DNA from: Erinaceus europaeus
Taxonomy: Eukaryota > Chordata > Mammalia > Eulipotyphla > Erinaceidae
DNA: 64,000 nt
Assembly (NCBI RefSeq): GCF_950295315.1
Contig: NC_080168.1
Location: 72,520,553 to 72,584,552 of the forward strand
Reading direction: 5' to 3'
Part shown: positions 13,901 through 27,400 of the stretch, piece by piece
Layout of the letters: each line of letters begins with the position of its first letter
How positions within the stretch are numbered: the stretch's first letter is position 1
The notes under the pieces: model-generated
Databases searched by the model: none
What the model saw: the letters and a program-made list of their open reading frames with translations, nothing else
What the model was told of the DNA's origin: nothing
Program-made: the position numbers and the translations under genes

Positions 13901-16900
13901 TAAAGACAAAAGCAGGATCTATATTCCAAAGGAGCAAGGTAGAAATTAGTGAGGACGATATATAGTTAACCCAATCCTGCCAAATGACCTCATAAAAAGT
14001 ACTTATTCTGCCCAACTTTGTGCCCTAGACGCATCATTAGACAGGGCAGAGCTGAAACACTTAATCTCCACAATTAGGGCAAGAGTCTGGAGAAAGTAGA
14101 AAAACCTGAATGGGATCTTGGATTAAATTCTCAAGTCAAGAGCTGACAATTGTATCTAAATCATGAAAAAAGTACAATTTATTTAGTTATTCTTATCTCA
14201 TTTTATTCAAGTGTCCTAGAAACATCAATTTAACATCCCAGTATCATCTTACTTGTTCTCATGTGTTACAAAGGACTTGTTATATCATTTCCCTGGTGGA
14301 AAGTAATAATGAGAGGGCAGAAAATTTATTAATCCTTTCCTTAGAGTTAAAAATTCTAAATTTGGGAGTCAGGCTGTAGTGCAGCGGGTTAAGCGCAGGT
14401 GGCACACAGTCCAAGGACCAGTGTAAGGATCCCGGTTCAAGACCCCAGCTCCCCACCTGCAGGGGAGTCACTTCACAGGCGGTGAAGCAGGTCCGCAGGT
14501 GTCTATCTTTTTCTCCCCCTCTCTGTCTTCTCCTCCTTTCTCTATTTCTCTCTGTCCTATCCAACAACGACGACATCAATGATGACTACAACAATAAAAC
14601 AGCAAGGGCAACAAAAGGGAATAAATAAATAATAAAAAATATTTTTTAAAAAAGAAAATAATTTTAAAAAATTCTAAATTCATGCCAAGTAAGAATAATC
14701 TGAAAACCAAATCTATTTTAAAAACTTAAATGTAAAACTTCAAAGCATTTAAAATATTCTGCCTTGGAAAAATTTACAATACACATGAACTATAAAATTA
14801 CCTGACTCATGTCACAATATGTCCTCAGAGAAGGTGCCAATTTTAGCTCTTTTGCTATCTTCATAGTTGCATCCAAATAATTTTTTTTCTCTTCAATGTA
14901 GTTCTTGGCCATTGTTACACTTGATAAATAGTCATCTGTATTTGTTATTACTTCATCACACAGTTTCTGTTTCCTTCATTTAAGATTAAAAAATTATTTT
15001 GTAATATTTCAAAATCAAAATGAAAGTGAACTGACATTGAATAGTAGGAAAAGGGTAATTTTGATGAACATATTGCTATATGATGCATTAGGTTGAAGCA
15101 AAATGCATTACAAGTGAAAACGATGTAAATACTAACTAGAAAAATAGGATATACTTACATCATAGATATAGCTTTAATTGAATTAAACGCAAGGAAGGTA
15201 CTAGCTTCAACCTAAAAAGTATGTGAAATCCTAGCCTTTTTTGTAGTCACTCTGAGGTATTACAAGAACATAACCTGTATACTTTTCTCACAAGGATCCA
15301 ATTACACATTTAAAGTTTCAGTTGGTATGGGGAATGGCTCACTTGGTGGAATGCACACTTTACCATGCACAAAGACTTGGGTTTAAGCTTCTGAACATCA
15401 TCTGGGAGCATCTCATATGGGGGAAGTTTAAAAAGTGGTAGAGAGGTCGTGGTGTCTCGATTTCTCCTTTCTATCTCTCACCCTTTATGTATGGGGGTGG
15501 GGGAAGAAACTGCTGAGAGGGAGGAATAATGCAGCCACAGCAGTCCAATGATAACCCTGGTGGCCAGAACTCATGTGAAAGCTTCATAAGTGGTGGAGCA
15601 GTGTTGTGCGGTCTCCCCTTTCTCTGTCCGAAAAAGTTGAGCTGGAATGGTAAGGCCCCAACAATGACTGTCACACCCTTAAAGTAAAACCCTGTGGTAA
15701 AAGTTTCCATTAAAAGATACATATACAACATAAATGTAACAGTGAGACTTTATAATGAGACTATATTACTTTGCTAAATCATAGCTTAGGCAACAGTCAA
15801 GTATAATTCAAAGTAATCATTTAGGAAGGCTAGACATTACTGATACTGTATTACTTACATTATTTTCTTTGCTACTGGACAATTACCTTAGAAAGGCAAT
15901 TAAAATTTTTAAAAATATTTATTTTCCCTTTTGTTGCCCTAGTTGTTTTTTACTATTGCTATTTTTTTTACTTTTTAAATATTTATTTCCTTTTGTTGCC
16001 CTTGTTTTTTTTTTTAATGTTGTAGTTATTGTTATTGATGTCGTCGTCATTGGATAGGACAGAGAGAAATAGAGAGAGATGGGGAAGACAGAGAGGGAGA
16101 GAGAAAGACACCTGCAAATCTGCTTCACCACCTGTGAAGAGACTCCCCTGCAGGTGGGGAGCCGGGGGCTCTAACCAGGATCCTTATGCTGGTCCCTGTG
16201 CTTAACCCGCTGTGCTACAGCCCAACTCCCAAAAGCTTCCCCCCACCCCCCAGTGAATCACCAGCTTCTGGGAAGGACAGGTTTTGAACTTGAAAACTGT
16301 GTCTGTTTCAGAGTCCACAGGCAGAGCCACTACTCCAGCCAGACCATGTAAAAGAACTTTTTTTTTTCCCCCAGTGAATCATCAGCTTCTGGGAAGGACA
16401 GGTTTTGAACCTGAAAACTCTGTCTGTCTGTCTCAGAGTCCACAGGCAGAGCCACTACTCCAGCCTGACCGTGTTAAAGAGTTTTTTGTTGTTGTTGTTT
16501 CCCCACTACCCCTACCCCCGTGAATCACCATACCAGCTTCTGGGAAGGACAGGTTTTGAACCTGAAAACTTTGTCTGTCTGTCTCAGAGTCCATAGGCAG
16601 AGCCACTACTCCAGCCTAACAGTGTGCTTGTTGTTATTGATGTCATCATCATTGTTATATAGGACAGAGAGAAATGGAGAGAGAAAGGGAAGACAGAGGG
16701 GGAGAGAAAGAGAGACACCTGCAGACCTGCTTCCTCACTTGTGAAACGACTCCCCTGCAGGTGGGAATCCAGGGGCTCGAACCAGGATCTTTATGCTGGT
16801 CCTTGCACTTCGCATTACGTACACTTAACCCCCTGCGCTACTACCCAACCTCTGCAATTAAAATTTTGTACCATGTATACACATATCCATAAGTTAGGGG

Positions 16901-19900
16901 CAACTATATATCTCAAAGTAAAAGTGCTTAATAGCTCCCTGTGATTAGACTTAGACCTAGTAAGCTCGGCAAGCAAGCAGAAAGCACTAAAGAATGTGCC
17001 ATAAATTGTCTAATCTAATACTTACTATTTAGTCCTAGTCACCTTCCTCTCATACTCCCTACTTCACTTCAATAACTCTATCTACTAAAAACAAAAGAAA
17101 GTAAAATATATCATCTAATCTGTTCTTACAGCATGAGCATTACTGTTACCCCTTGATAATATTTAGTAGAAACACTGTATACAATTGGCTAAGAGATAAA
17201 CTGGCAAAAATATGTATCAACTAAAAGACAATTATTGTCCCTTTGTTAGAATCATTGAACAAGTAAATTAAGTAAAACTTAAGGTTAACTCAGACCCCAC
17301 TAAAATCCTAGATACATTTTCTCCCTAGCTTGAGGCCAGACCTCATAAATCTAAGTTTGGATAGAACAAATGACACTCAACACTAACAACTGGAAGAAAG
17401 TTTAAGCTTGTCAGATAAAGAAAGACTACAAAAGCTGAATAAGGGCAAGAGACTGTCTCACTTAATGGTGGCCGTTTTGGTCAGTACCAGACCACCCCAT
17501 CACCTGGGGCCCTGCCAGGGAATCCTTGTATTCCCACATAGATATAATGGGCCTAGACCTCTAATAGACTCCTTGCTCCACCATCACTTCCACCAGGAAT
17601 GTCATCATAAGTTCTCTTGAAGACTTGGACTTCTCAAGGACCTTGCCCTCACTATAAAGTAGCAATGGTAGGGACTGGCCTCTTCTCTTAAGGTAGGTTG
17701 GTATTGATAGTATATGCACTTAATTGGGTGCACCAATGCCCAGCTTCTAGGAGGCTGGTCTTGAAATGATTATAGCCTAGTATGTTCCCAGCTGTGACCA
17801 TGGACTGTGAGCTCAGACTGACAGGGACTCAGAGTTATACAGGCTCCTGTGCTAAATATAAATATATATGGGCCCTAGGTCAGATGGATGGGGTATACAG
17901 TTAATTGTATTTATATACTTTCTTCAAGTTTGGGAGCTATTCTCTACCCTAATCCAGCTTTCTAGCCTATTCTAAACTCTGACACCAGCTTCGCTGACAA
18001 TATTTTTAATCTACCTCCATGTTAGCGATACAACTCAAGCAAAAATTGCTAAAGTCATAGGTCCCCAGGAACATACCTAAAATAGACCTTCTAGCTTCTT
18101 TCCATCCTAAGATCTCTATTCTCATCTGCTCTATTCCTACTTTTGTCTGTTTATTAAACATTTTGTCCTGCTTCATATCTTAATTGCCTTTCAGCCACCA
18201 AGTTGCAGATGCTACTATGATTCCATCCTGACATCCCTGAGCAGACATATTCTAGAATCTCACTTCTCCAGAGCCCTAACCCACTCTGGAAAAATAGAAA
18301 CAGGCTGGGAGTATGGATTGACCTACCAATGTATAGGTCCAGTGGTGAAGCAATTACAGAAGCCAGAACTCTCACTTTTTACATCCCATAAAGAATTTTG
18401 GTACTAGGGTGTCAGGCAGTAGTGCAGCAGGTTAAGTGCAGGTGGCGCAAAGTGCAAGGACCGGCATAAGGATCCTGGTTCGAGCCCCCGGCTTCCCATC
18501 TGCAGGAGAGTTGCTTCACAGGTGGTGAAGCAGGTCTGCAGGTGTCTCTCTCCCCGTCTTCCCCTCCTCTCTCCATTTCTCTCTGTCCTATCCAACAACA
18601 ACAACAGCTATGACAACAATAAAAATAACAACTACAACAAGTGCAACAAAAATGGAAAAAATAGCCTCCAGGAGCAGTGGATTCATAGTGTAGGCACCGA
18701 GCCCCAGCAATAACCTTGGAGGCAAAATTTTTAAAAAGGGGGGCAGGTCACCACCTCAAGGCGCACCTGGTTGAGCATTCATGTTGCAATGTGCAAGGGC
18801 CCAGGTTTAAGCCCCCCGGTCCCCAACTGCAAGGGGGAAAGCTTTGCGAGTGGTAAAGCAGGATTGTGGGTGTTTTTCTGTCTCTTTCCCTCTCTGTCTC
18901 TCCCTTCCACTTGATTTCTGACTGTTTCTATCCAATAAATAAAGATAACAAAAAAAATTTTTTTTTAATTCGGTATACACCCTCAGAGGGGGAGATACGT
19001 TAGGGGAAAATGACCAGAGGGCTCTGAATTCCAATTCCATCAGGACCCAGAAAGAGAAGAGGAAAAAAGGAAGGGCATTTGGAAGTAGCAATAAGTGTAG
19101 GTGTGACTTTGAAAGGAAGAAAACACAGAACCATAGAAAAAAATGGACAAAATATATATAAACATAGTTACAGAAATAATAGTCAACCCATATCTGTGAC
19201 CTTGAGAGGACTACTGCAGTTTCCAGTGGAGGGAATGGGGACATAGAATTCTGGTGGTGGGAACGGTATGGAATTATTCCCCTGTTGTCTCATAATCCTA
19301 TAAATCAATATTAAATAACTAATAAAAATGAATAAAAACTATAAGTTATTTATTTTGAAGTTGTAAATATTGCCAGTAGGTACTGCCAATTATATTTCAA
19401 ACTTGCTTAAAAGTTGTTCAAAGGAATAAAATGATAATTTAATGTTGAAAATGCAAATTCATTATGTCTATATTTTTTAAATTAGTACCTGGAAGCAAGA
19501 GCAGTAAAAAGTTGATTAAACTGTTTCTCCAGAAGCTCTAGATGATTGACTGCTTCTTCTTTTGATTTACTGTGTATATGTTCAAGCATCTGTGAGCAAC
19601 ATAATACAAGTACTAATTTTGTAATAATTGTACTAATTAACATAATTTTGATAATAAAACATAATTTTAAAAACATTTTAAAAATAACATGGAGATTAGG
19701 TGATAAAAATGGAAGAAGTAACAGAGTTCAGTTTTTAATCTTAGTACTAGTACTTGTTGGCATGATCATGCTTTTGCTAGTACTTTGTTAAAAGATTATT
19801 AAATCTGGAATAGCAAAGAGAATCACCCGAGAATGCAACAAGATAAGATTAGGATCACTGTATTAAATGTTATGAATACTAGGAAATGAAATAAAAACGT

Positions 19901-22900
19901 CACTTATATTTATTATACCTCATTCACCTACTATTGGCAATAAGCACTAGATACCTGATTTATTATCTCTTATTTTCATCCACATTCTTAGTTACAAAGT
20001 ATGCAATTCAACTTTGGTTAATGTAAGAAAAACAGGAATTCTTATTTTGTTGTCATTGTCTCCATGACTTCATTCCAAAATTTTTTTAAAAATAATAAAC
20101 ATGACAAAAAAAGGGGGGAAAAACAGAACAGTACTGAAGTCCCCACCTCAGTCCTGTGGGGGAGGGGCTACACTTAAATTTGGATCACACACATGGCAAA
20201 ACAGTTACCCATCCTGATGAATTATCTTGTTGGCCCTAGAACAGAAATTCAAAGATTTTTATCTTGAGAGTATTACCAATTAGTGGAGAAAATGCTACAG
20301 AATATTTGAGAACTGAACACGCAGAACCAAAGAAACAGAAGAACTGAGACTACCACAGGCCTACCTACCTATTGCTACCGCTAAGTGGCCATGACAGACT
20401 TTTGGAAACCATAGAAGTAAATTTTTAATTTTCCTTGTTTCTTTGCCACAGTGCACTTGCAAAGTTTCAGGCTAGTACATGCTATGGACAAAATCTAGGT
20501 CATGTACCCCAATCTGGTCATCATTTATATGTAGCAAATATGTGATCAGTCCACCATCTACTGTGGAAATCAGAGGACAGTGTTGCATTCCATAGACATA
20601 AATTTAAATGCTGTATGGGGAAAAAAAGGAACTTTAAATTCTACTATCAAGCCATCATAATCAGATAGTTTAAACAGCATGGATTCTAAAAATAGGCTAA
20701 GATTATATTCCAGATTGGGATAACATACTGGTATGTGTATGTTCACTGTGTACTAAAAATCATTTAGCTAATACTATTCACATATGTAGAACCTCTTGTA
20801 AACTATTGTTTATTTTTATTAAGCTCACTTCACATAAAATCTTGTTGTGAAAATTAAATGAGAAAATATATCAGAAAGTGTAAAAAAATATATATATATC
20901 AGGATCACTCTGGGAACCCACCAAGCCACAGGGCAAATTTGTAATCTTACTTTATTTCACCAAGGATGGGAAATGAGTTATGAAATTTCACTCAACATTG
21001 AAACATGAAATAAACCTCAGAATCATCATTAAAAAAAAGTTTGTTAAATCCACTATGCTTTCTAAACACCTTTCTTAACCCATTTTTATCATTGGAGGAA
21101 ACAAGTTATATTGGTTAGACAAAGTTCTGTCTAGTAGGATTCTTACAGTATTAACATATTCTAAACATATTAAAATATTTATCTTAAGTGCCAACTATTT
21201 CACATACTTCGTGTATTTTGAGATGTTACTCTTTCCCCTGCCAACTTCTACCTTTTGGAAAGGGACTGATTGTCTATCCTATCCCTGCTTGACCAATGCA
21301 TTTAGGAGATAGTCCATTATTTAGTTTCAGAGATCACAAGTAGACAGGAATTTTGCCCTTGTAAGAATCCTATCCAGAGTCTCACCATACTTCATTTAAA
21401 AGATTTATATGAGCTTTTTGAACTTGGAGTCAATGTTGATGGAGGTTAAGACTTTTGGAGGTGGCAAAATAGTTTACCTGGATTGTGCACTTGCTTTACA
21501 AAGTTCATGACCCAGGTTCAAGCATAGACCTCACTGCATTGGAGGAAGTTTTGGTGCTGTGCACTCTTTATCTCTACTGAAAAATTCAGCCTGGTGAGGT
21601 TAAGCCTCAGACACACACACACAATTCTGGAGTGTATTTGCTGTTTCCACATGAAAATAACATGAATCTGAGGGGAACCATAGAGAAAATTGTTATGGGC
21701 TGAATTTCATTCACTGTTCCCAAAATCCTATGCTGAATTCCTTACTCCCCTATTCTCCCCTATTAATGTTTTATTTATTTACTTATTATTGTATAGAGAC
21801 AGAGAGAAATTGAGAGGGGAAGATAGGGAGAGAGACAGAGAGACACCAGCAGCCCTGCTTCACCACTTGTGAAGGTTTCCCCCTGTAGATGGGGACCAGG
21901 GGCTTGAACCTGGATCCTTGCGCACTGTAATGTGCACACTTAACCAAGTGCGCCACTGCCTGGCCCCCCTCCTATTCTTTTAAATGCCTTACTTATAATT
22001 TGCTGTTCTGGTGGTTAGAACTTAATTATTTGTTATTAAGTGAGCAAATTCACTTTTAAGGGATAGAGTGAAGGAGGAAATACATTAAGAGTGTCTGTAT
22101 AGCTGTGGGTATGGACTGACCTGCCAACATCCATGTTTAGCAGAGAAGCAACTATAGAAGCCAGACCTCCCACCTTCTGCACCCCAGAGAGACGTTTGAT
22201 CCATACTCCCAGAGGGATAAACAATAGGGAAGCAGCACAAGGTCTGGCTGGACTTGTGGCTCTGCCTGTGGACTCCGAAACAATAAGGAAGCTTCCAATT
22301 GAAGGGGGATGGGATATGGATCTCTGTTGGTGGAAATTACATGGAACTGTACCCCTCTTATCCTATAATCTTGTTAATCATTATTAAATCACTAATTTAA
22401 AAAAGTATCTGTATAATGATATAAAGCCATATAATGAGGTAGGTTAAAAAATGATCTGTACCCCACCTGCTGGGAGAAAGCTTTGCAAGTGGTAAAAATA
22501 GTGCTGCAGGTGTATCTTTCTCTTTCCCTATCTCCACTCTCACTTCTTGATTTCTCTATGTCTCTATCCAATGAATAAATAAGATAATAAAATTAAATAA
22601 AATGATCTGCAATGCTCCCAAGAAAAAATTCAGCTCACAGCAAAAATAAATTGTGGTTCTTTGGCAGAGTTTGGATTTCCATAGGCTGGAGACCAATGCT
22701 AGCAGGCTATGGATGTTTTCTATTCTTTTGTAATGTTTCCTTATCATTAGATTACCATGCTCAATAAGTTAGCACTAAGATTTAACTTCAGTTAACATCC
22801 TAAAATACACAGTAAATATATTATGCCTTAACTCATGACAGGATATATTCATTAAAAATTCTTACTTTTATAGCATTACTTAGCTGTTCAAAATTATAAC

Positions 22901-24452
22901 TTGCTGTCTTCAATGCTTCATCAATTTCTTCTGCAATTTTGCTCTCCTAATAAGGAAATGAGGAAACACAGTAAATTAAAATACAAACTAGATAGATACA
23001 TTAGTTGCAAAAATAGTAAGTACAATTTACGCTACAAAAGTAAAACAGACCCACTAAAGTAATCTAAAAACAACAAAAATAATGATTTTAATCTTACTTA
23101 GTTTGAGGTGAAAAACTATAACACCTGCAGACCTGCTTCACTGCTTGTAAAGTGATTCCCCTGCAGGTGGGGGGCTGGGGGCCTCGAACAGGGATCCTTG
23201 TACGGGTCCTTGCTCTTCATACTATGTACACTTAACATGGTGTGCTACTGCCCCTATAATTTTGAAAAGTTTATCACAGCAATAAAATAATACATGTAGA
23301 CATTACATTTTAAAGAAAAAGATAAGTTGACTTATGTTAAGATTTAAATTGGAAGCCAAAGGTAAGATTAAGAGCTTTCTCAACTGCTCCTTTTATTCAT
23401 TCCCTTCTCTCCTTGACCAAAATACCATTTAGTTCTCCATTATGATAGTGAGAAGAATTGAACTTGGGACATTTGGAATCTCTGGCATGAAAGTCTTTTT
23501 ATATAACTGTTTTATTATCTCTCCCACCTTCTCTATTTATGGGACAGAGGCCTTCCACATGTGCAGTTCCACTGCTCACAGGTCAACAACTTCTTTCATT
23601 CTTTGTACTTCAGATATAATAGACACAGAGAGGAAGAAATACCATAGCACTGGAGCTTCTCCTGTTGTTATGGTACTGGCACTTGAACTCAACACACTGC
23701 AAGGTTATCTCCCAGTTTCACACTAATTAGCATTTTAAAAAGACTCAATACTTGGGGCTGGGATTGGGTGGTGGCACACCTGGTTGAATATACACACGAC
23801 AGTGCACAAGGATCCAGGTTCAAGCAAGCCCTTGGTTCCCACCTGCAGGGGGAAAGTTTAATAAGCAGTACAATAGTGCTGCAGGTCCCTATCTATGTAT
23901 CTCTCTATCTATCTATCTCCCCTTCCCCTCTCTATTTCTGTGTCTATCCAAAAGAAATAAAAATATTAAAAAAGAGATTAGCAATATGATTAAAAAAGAC
24001 TCAATACTGTATTTAACAGCAATGTGAAATTATTCTATTTCTAGTTCTAATATATTAATGTGTGCACTTAACCAGGTGTACCACTGCCAGGCCCCTATAT
24101 ATATTAATGTTAATAGGCCCTGGACATAGGAGTTATACTATTATGTGCAAAACTGAGAAATGTTACACATGTACAAACTACTGTATTTTACTGTCGACTG
24201 TAAACCATTAATCCCCCAATAAAGGAAAAAAAATTAATAGGCATATGAACAGTTAGAAGTCAGTCTTCCAACAATATCATCATAATCAACAATAAAAAAG
24301 CCATTAAACTTTTTGGTTGCCATTAAAACAGCAGGACTGGGAAGATAGCATAATGGTTTTCAAAAAAAGACATTCATGCCTGAGACTCCAAGGTCATAGG
24401 TTCAATATCTAGCACGACCATAAGCCATCAGCAGTATTCTGGTATGTGTGTG

Positions 24453-24495
<43 letters not shown>

Positions 24496-27400
24496 CTACA
24501 CACCTCTGCAATTAAAAAAGATAAACTGTGTCCTTTGGAACAAGATGATGACAGTTTAGGTGATTATACTTTTTTTTTTTTTGCCTCCAGGGTTATTACT
24601 GGGGCTCAGTGTCAGCACTACGAATCCACTGCTCCTGGAGGCTATTTTTTCCATTTTGTTGCCCTTGTTGTGGTTGTTATTGTTGTTAAAGCTGTTGTTG
24701 GACAGGACAGAAAAAAATCTAGAGAGGAGGGGAAGACAGGAGGAGAGAAATAGACACCTGAAGACCTGCTTCACTGCTTGCAAAGTGGACCTGCCCCCCA
24801 CCCCCCACAGGTGGGCAACTGGGGGCTTGGAATGGGATCCTTAAGCTGGCCATTGCACTTTGCGCCATGTGCGCTTAACCTGCTGTGCTACCACCCTGCT
24901 CCCGGTGATTATACTTTTTTATGAGTAAAGAAATCAAAGACAGTGGTCCAGGAGGTGGCGCAGTGGTTAAGGAATTAGACTCTCCAGCATGAGGTCTTGA
25001 GTTCAATCCCTGGCAGCACATGTACCAGAGTGATGTCTAGCTCTTTCTCTCTCCCCCATCTTTCTTATTAATAAAATAAATAAAGTCTTTTTAAAAAAAG
25101 AAATCAAAGACAACTACTGGATGCTTTCACTTATACATGGAATAAAGGGAATTGAAACTTGCAAAAGAAAAAGAAAGGTGACTTCTGTTGATGAGTGGGA
25201 TCATCCCATACTCATCTTTATCTTTCTGACTTAGCTCACTTAACATAATTCCTTCTAGCTCTGTCCAAGATGGGTCAGAGAAGGTGGGTGCATTGTTCTT
25301 GATAGCTGCATAGTATTCCATTGTGTATATATACCACAGCTTTCTCAGCCACTCATCTGTTGTTGGGCACCTGGGTTGCTTCCAGGTTTTAGCTATTATG
25401 AATTGTGCTGCTATGAACATAGGAGTACACACCTCTTTTTGGTTGGGTGTTATGGAGTCCTTGGGGTATAAGCCCAGGAGAGGAATTACTGGATCATATG
25501 GAAGGTCCATGTCTAGCCTTCTGAGAGTTTTCCAGACTGCTCTCCACAGAGGCGGTACCAATTTACATTCCCACTAGCAATGTAAAAGGGTTCCTCTGTC
25601 CCCACAACCTCTCCAGCATTTGTTGCTGCTGTCCTTTTTGATGTATGCCATTCTTACAGGAGTGAGGTGGTATCTTAGTGTTGTTTTAATTTGCATTTCT
25701 CTGACAATCAGTGACCTAGATAGAGCAGTTTTTCATATGTTTGTTAGCCTTTTGGATCTCCTCTGTAGTGAATGTTTTGTTCATATCCTCTGCCCATTTT
25801 TGGATGGGGTCATTTGGTTTTTTGGTGCTAAGTTTGCTGAGCTCTTTATATATTTTGGTGATTAGTTTCTTGTCTGATGTATGGCATGTGAAGATCTTCT
25901 CCCATTCTGTGAGGGTTCTGAAAGGGAAACTAAAAGCAGGACCTGACCAAATTGTAAGTAGGGCACCAAAGTAAAAACCCTGTGGTGAGGGGTAGACATG
26001 CAGCTTCCTGGGCCAGTGGGGGGTGGGAGTGGGTGGGAGGGATGGGTAACAGTCTTTTGGTGGTGGGAATGGTGTTTATGTACATTCCTAGTAAAATGTA
26101 GACATATAAATCACTAGTTAATTAATATGAGGGGGAAAATCAATTGTATGTCTCGAAGTTTTTCAAAAAAACAAACTGAATCTTTTTAATATATAGGCTG
26201 TGTAATTGATATGCGGACTCTCTCAAAAGCCTAGACCAAGTAGATCAGAAGCATCCAATAGCACAGCTATATACAAGATACTGGGTACTATACAGCAAAC
26301 CATAACAAAAGGACTTTTCAAAGTTAACCCAATTACCAAATAATGTGATGATAACATTAACTATCGATTGTCTTTTTGAACCCTAAGACAGCAGGAACCT
26401 CACATCTCCACTATAGAGCCCCTACTTCCCCCAGTCCTGGAACCCTTGGATAGGGCCCTCTTTCCCATATGCCTCTCCCAATCCATACCAAATAATATTG
26501 CATCCGCCGATCACAACCTAACCAACGCAACGATTGCCACCTCAACATGCTTCACCTCAGACTGTGTCCAGAGACTTCACGTGTGGAATGACAACCCTCC
26601 AGCTTCATTACTCGAGTGAGACCTTTCCTTTTATAGTACACTCTAATTTCATCTCAGGTGGTTCACTTTCTAACAAAGTCCCAAAACCTAGATATACACC
26701 AGTTTCTGTGAGAGAGAGCTTATGTTCACACGTATCCATAAACTAGTGCAAAATATATACATGAAAGCAGAAGTACACTAGAGTTTGCAGTGAGTACCTC
26801 CCTGACACTTCCTCTCCACTTTTCCAAGCTTTGGGTCCATGATTGCTCAACAATTTGTTTGGCTTTGTATGTTAACTCTCTTTTCAATCACCAGGTTCCA
26901 GATGCCATCAGGATGCCGGCCAGGCTTCCCTGGACTGAAGACCCCACCGATGTGGCCTGGAGCTCAGCTTCCCCAGAGACACACCCTACTAGGGAAAGAG
27001 AGAGGCAGACTGGGAGTATGGACCGACCAGTCAATGCCCAAGTTCAGCGGGGAAGCAATTACAGAAGCCAGACCTTCTACCTTCTGCAACCCTCAATGAC
27101 CCTGGGTCCATGTTCCCAGAGGGATAGAGAATGGGAAAGCTATCAGGGGAGGGGGTGGTTTATGGAGATTGGGTGGTGGAAATTGTGTGGAGTTGTACCC
27201 CTTCTACCCTATGGTTTTGTTAATTAATCCTTTCTTAAATAAAAAAAAATAAATAAAAATAATATATATATACCTGAAAGCAGAAGTACACTAGAACTTG
27301 CAGTGAGTACCTCCCTAACACTTCCTCTCTACTTTTCCAAGCTTTGGGTCCATGATTGCTCAACAATTTGTTTGGTTTTGTATGTTAACTCTCTTTTCAG

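Noticed and set aside
13713..14015. 100-codon reverse-strand ORF as an extra RNF17 exon
   Set aside because: Exons 7 and 8 already join in phase across this interval and the peptide has no likeness to RNF17.
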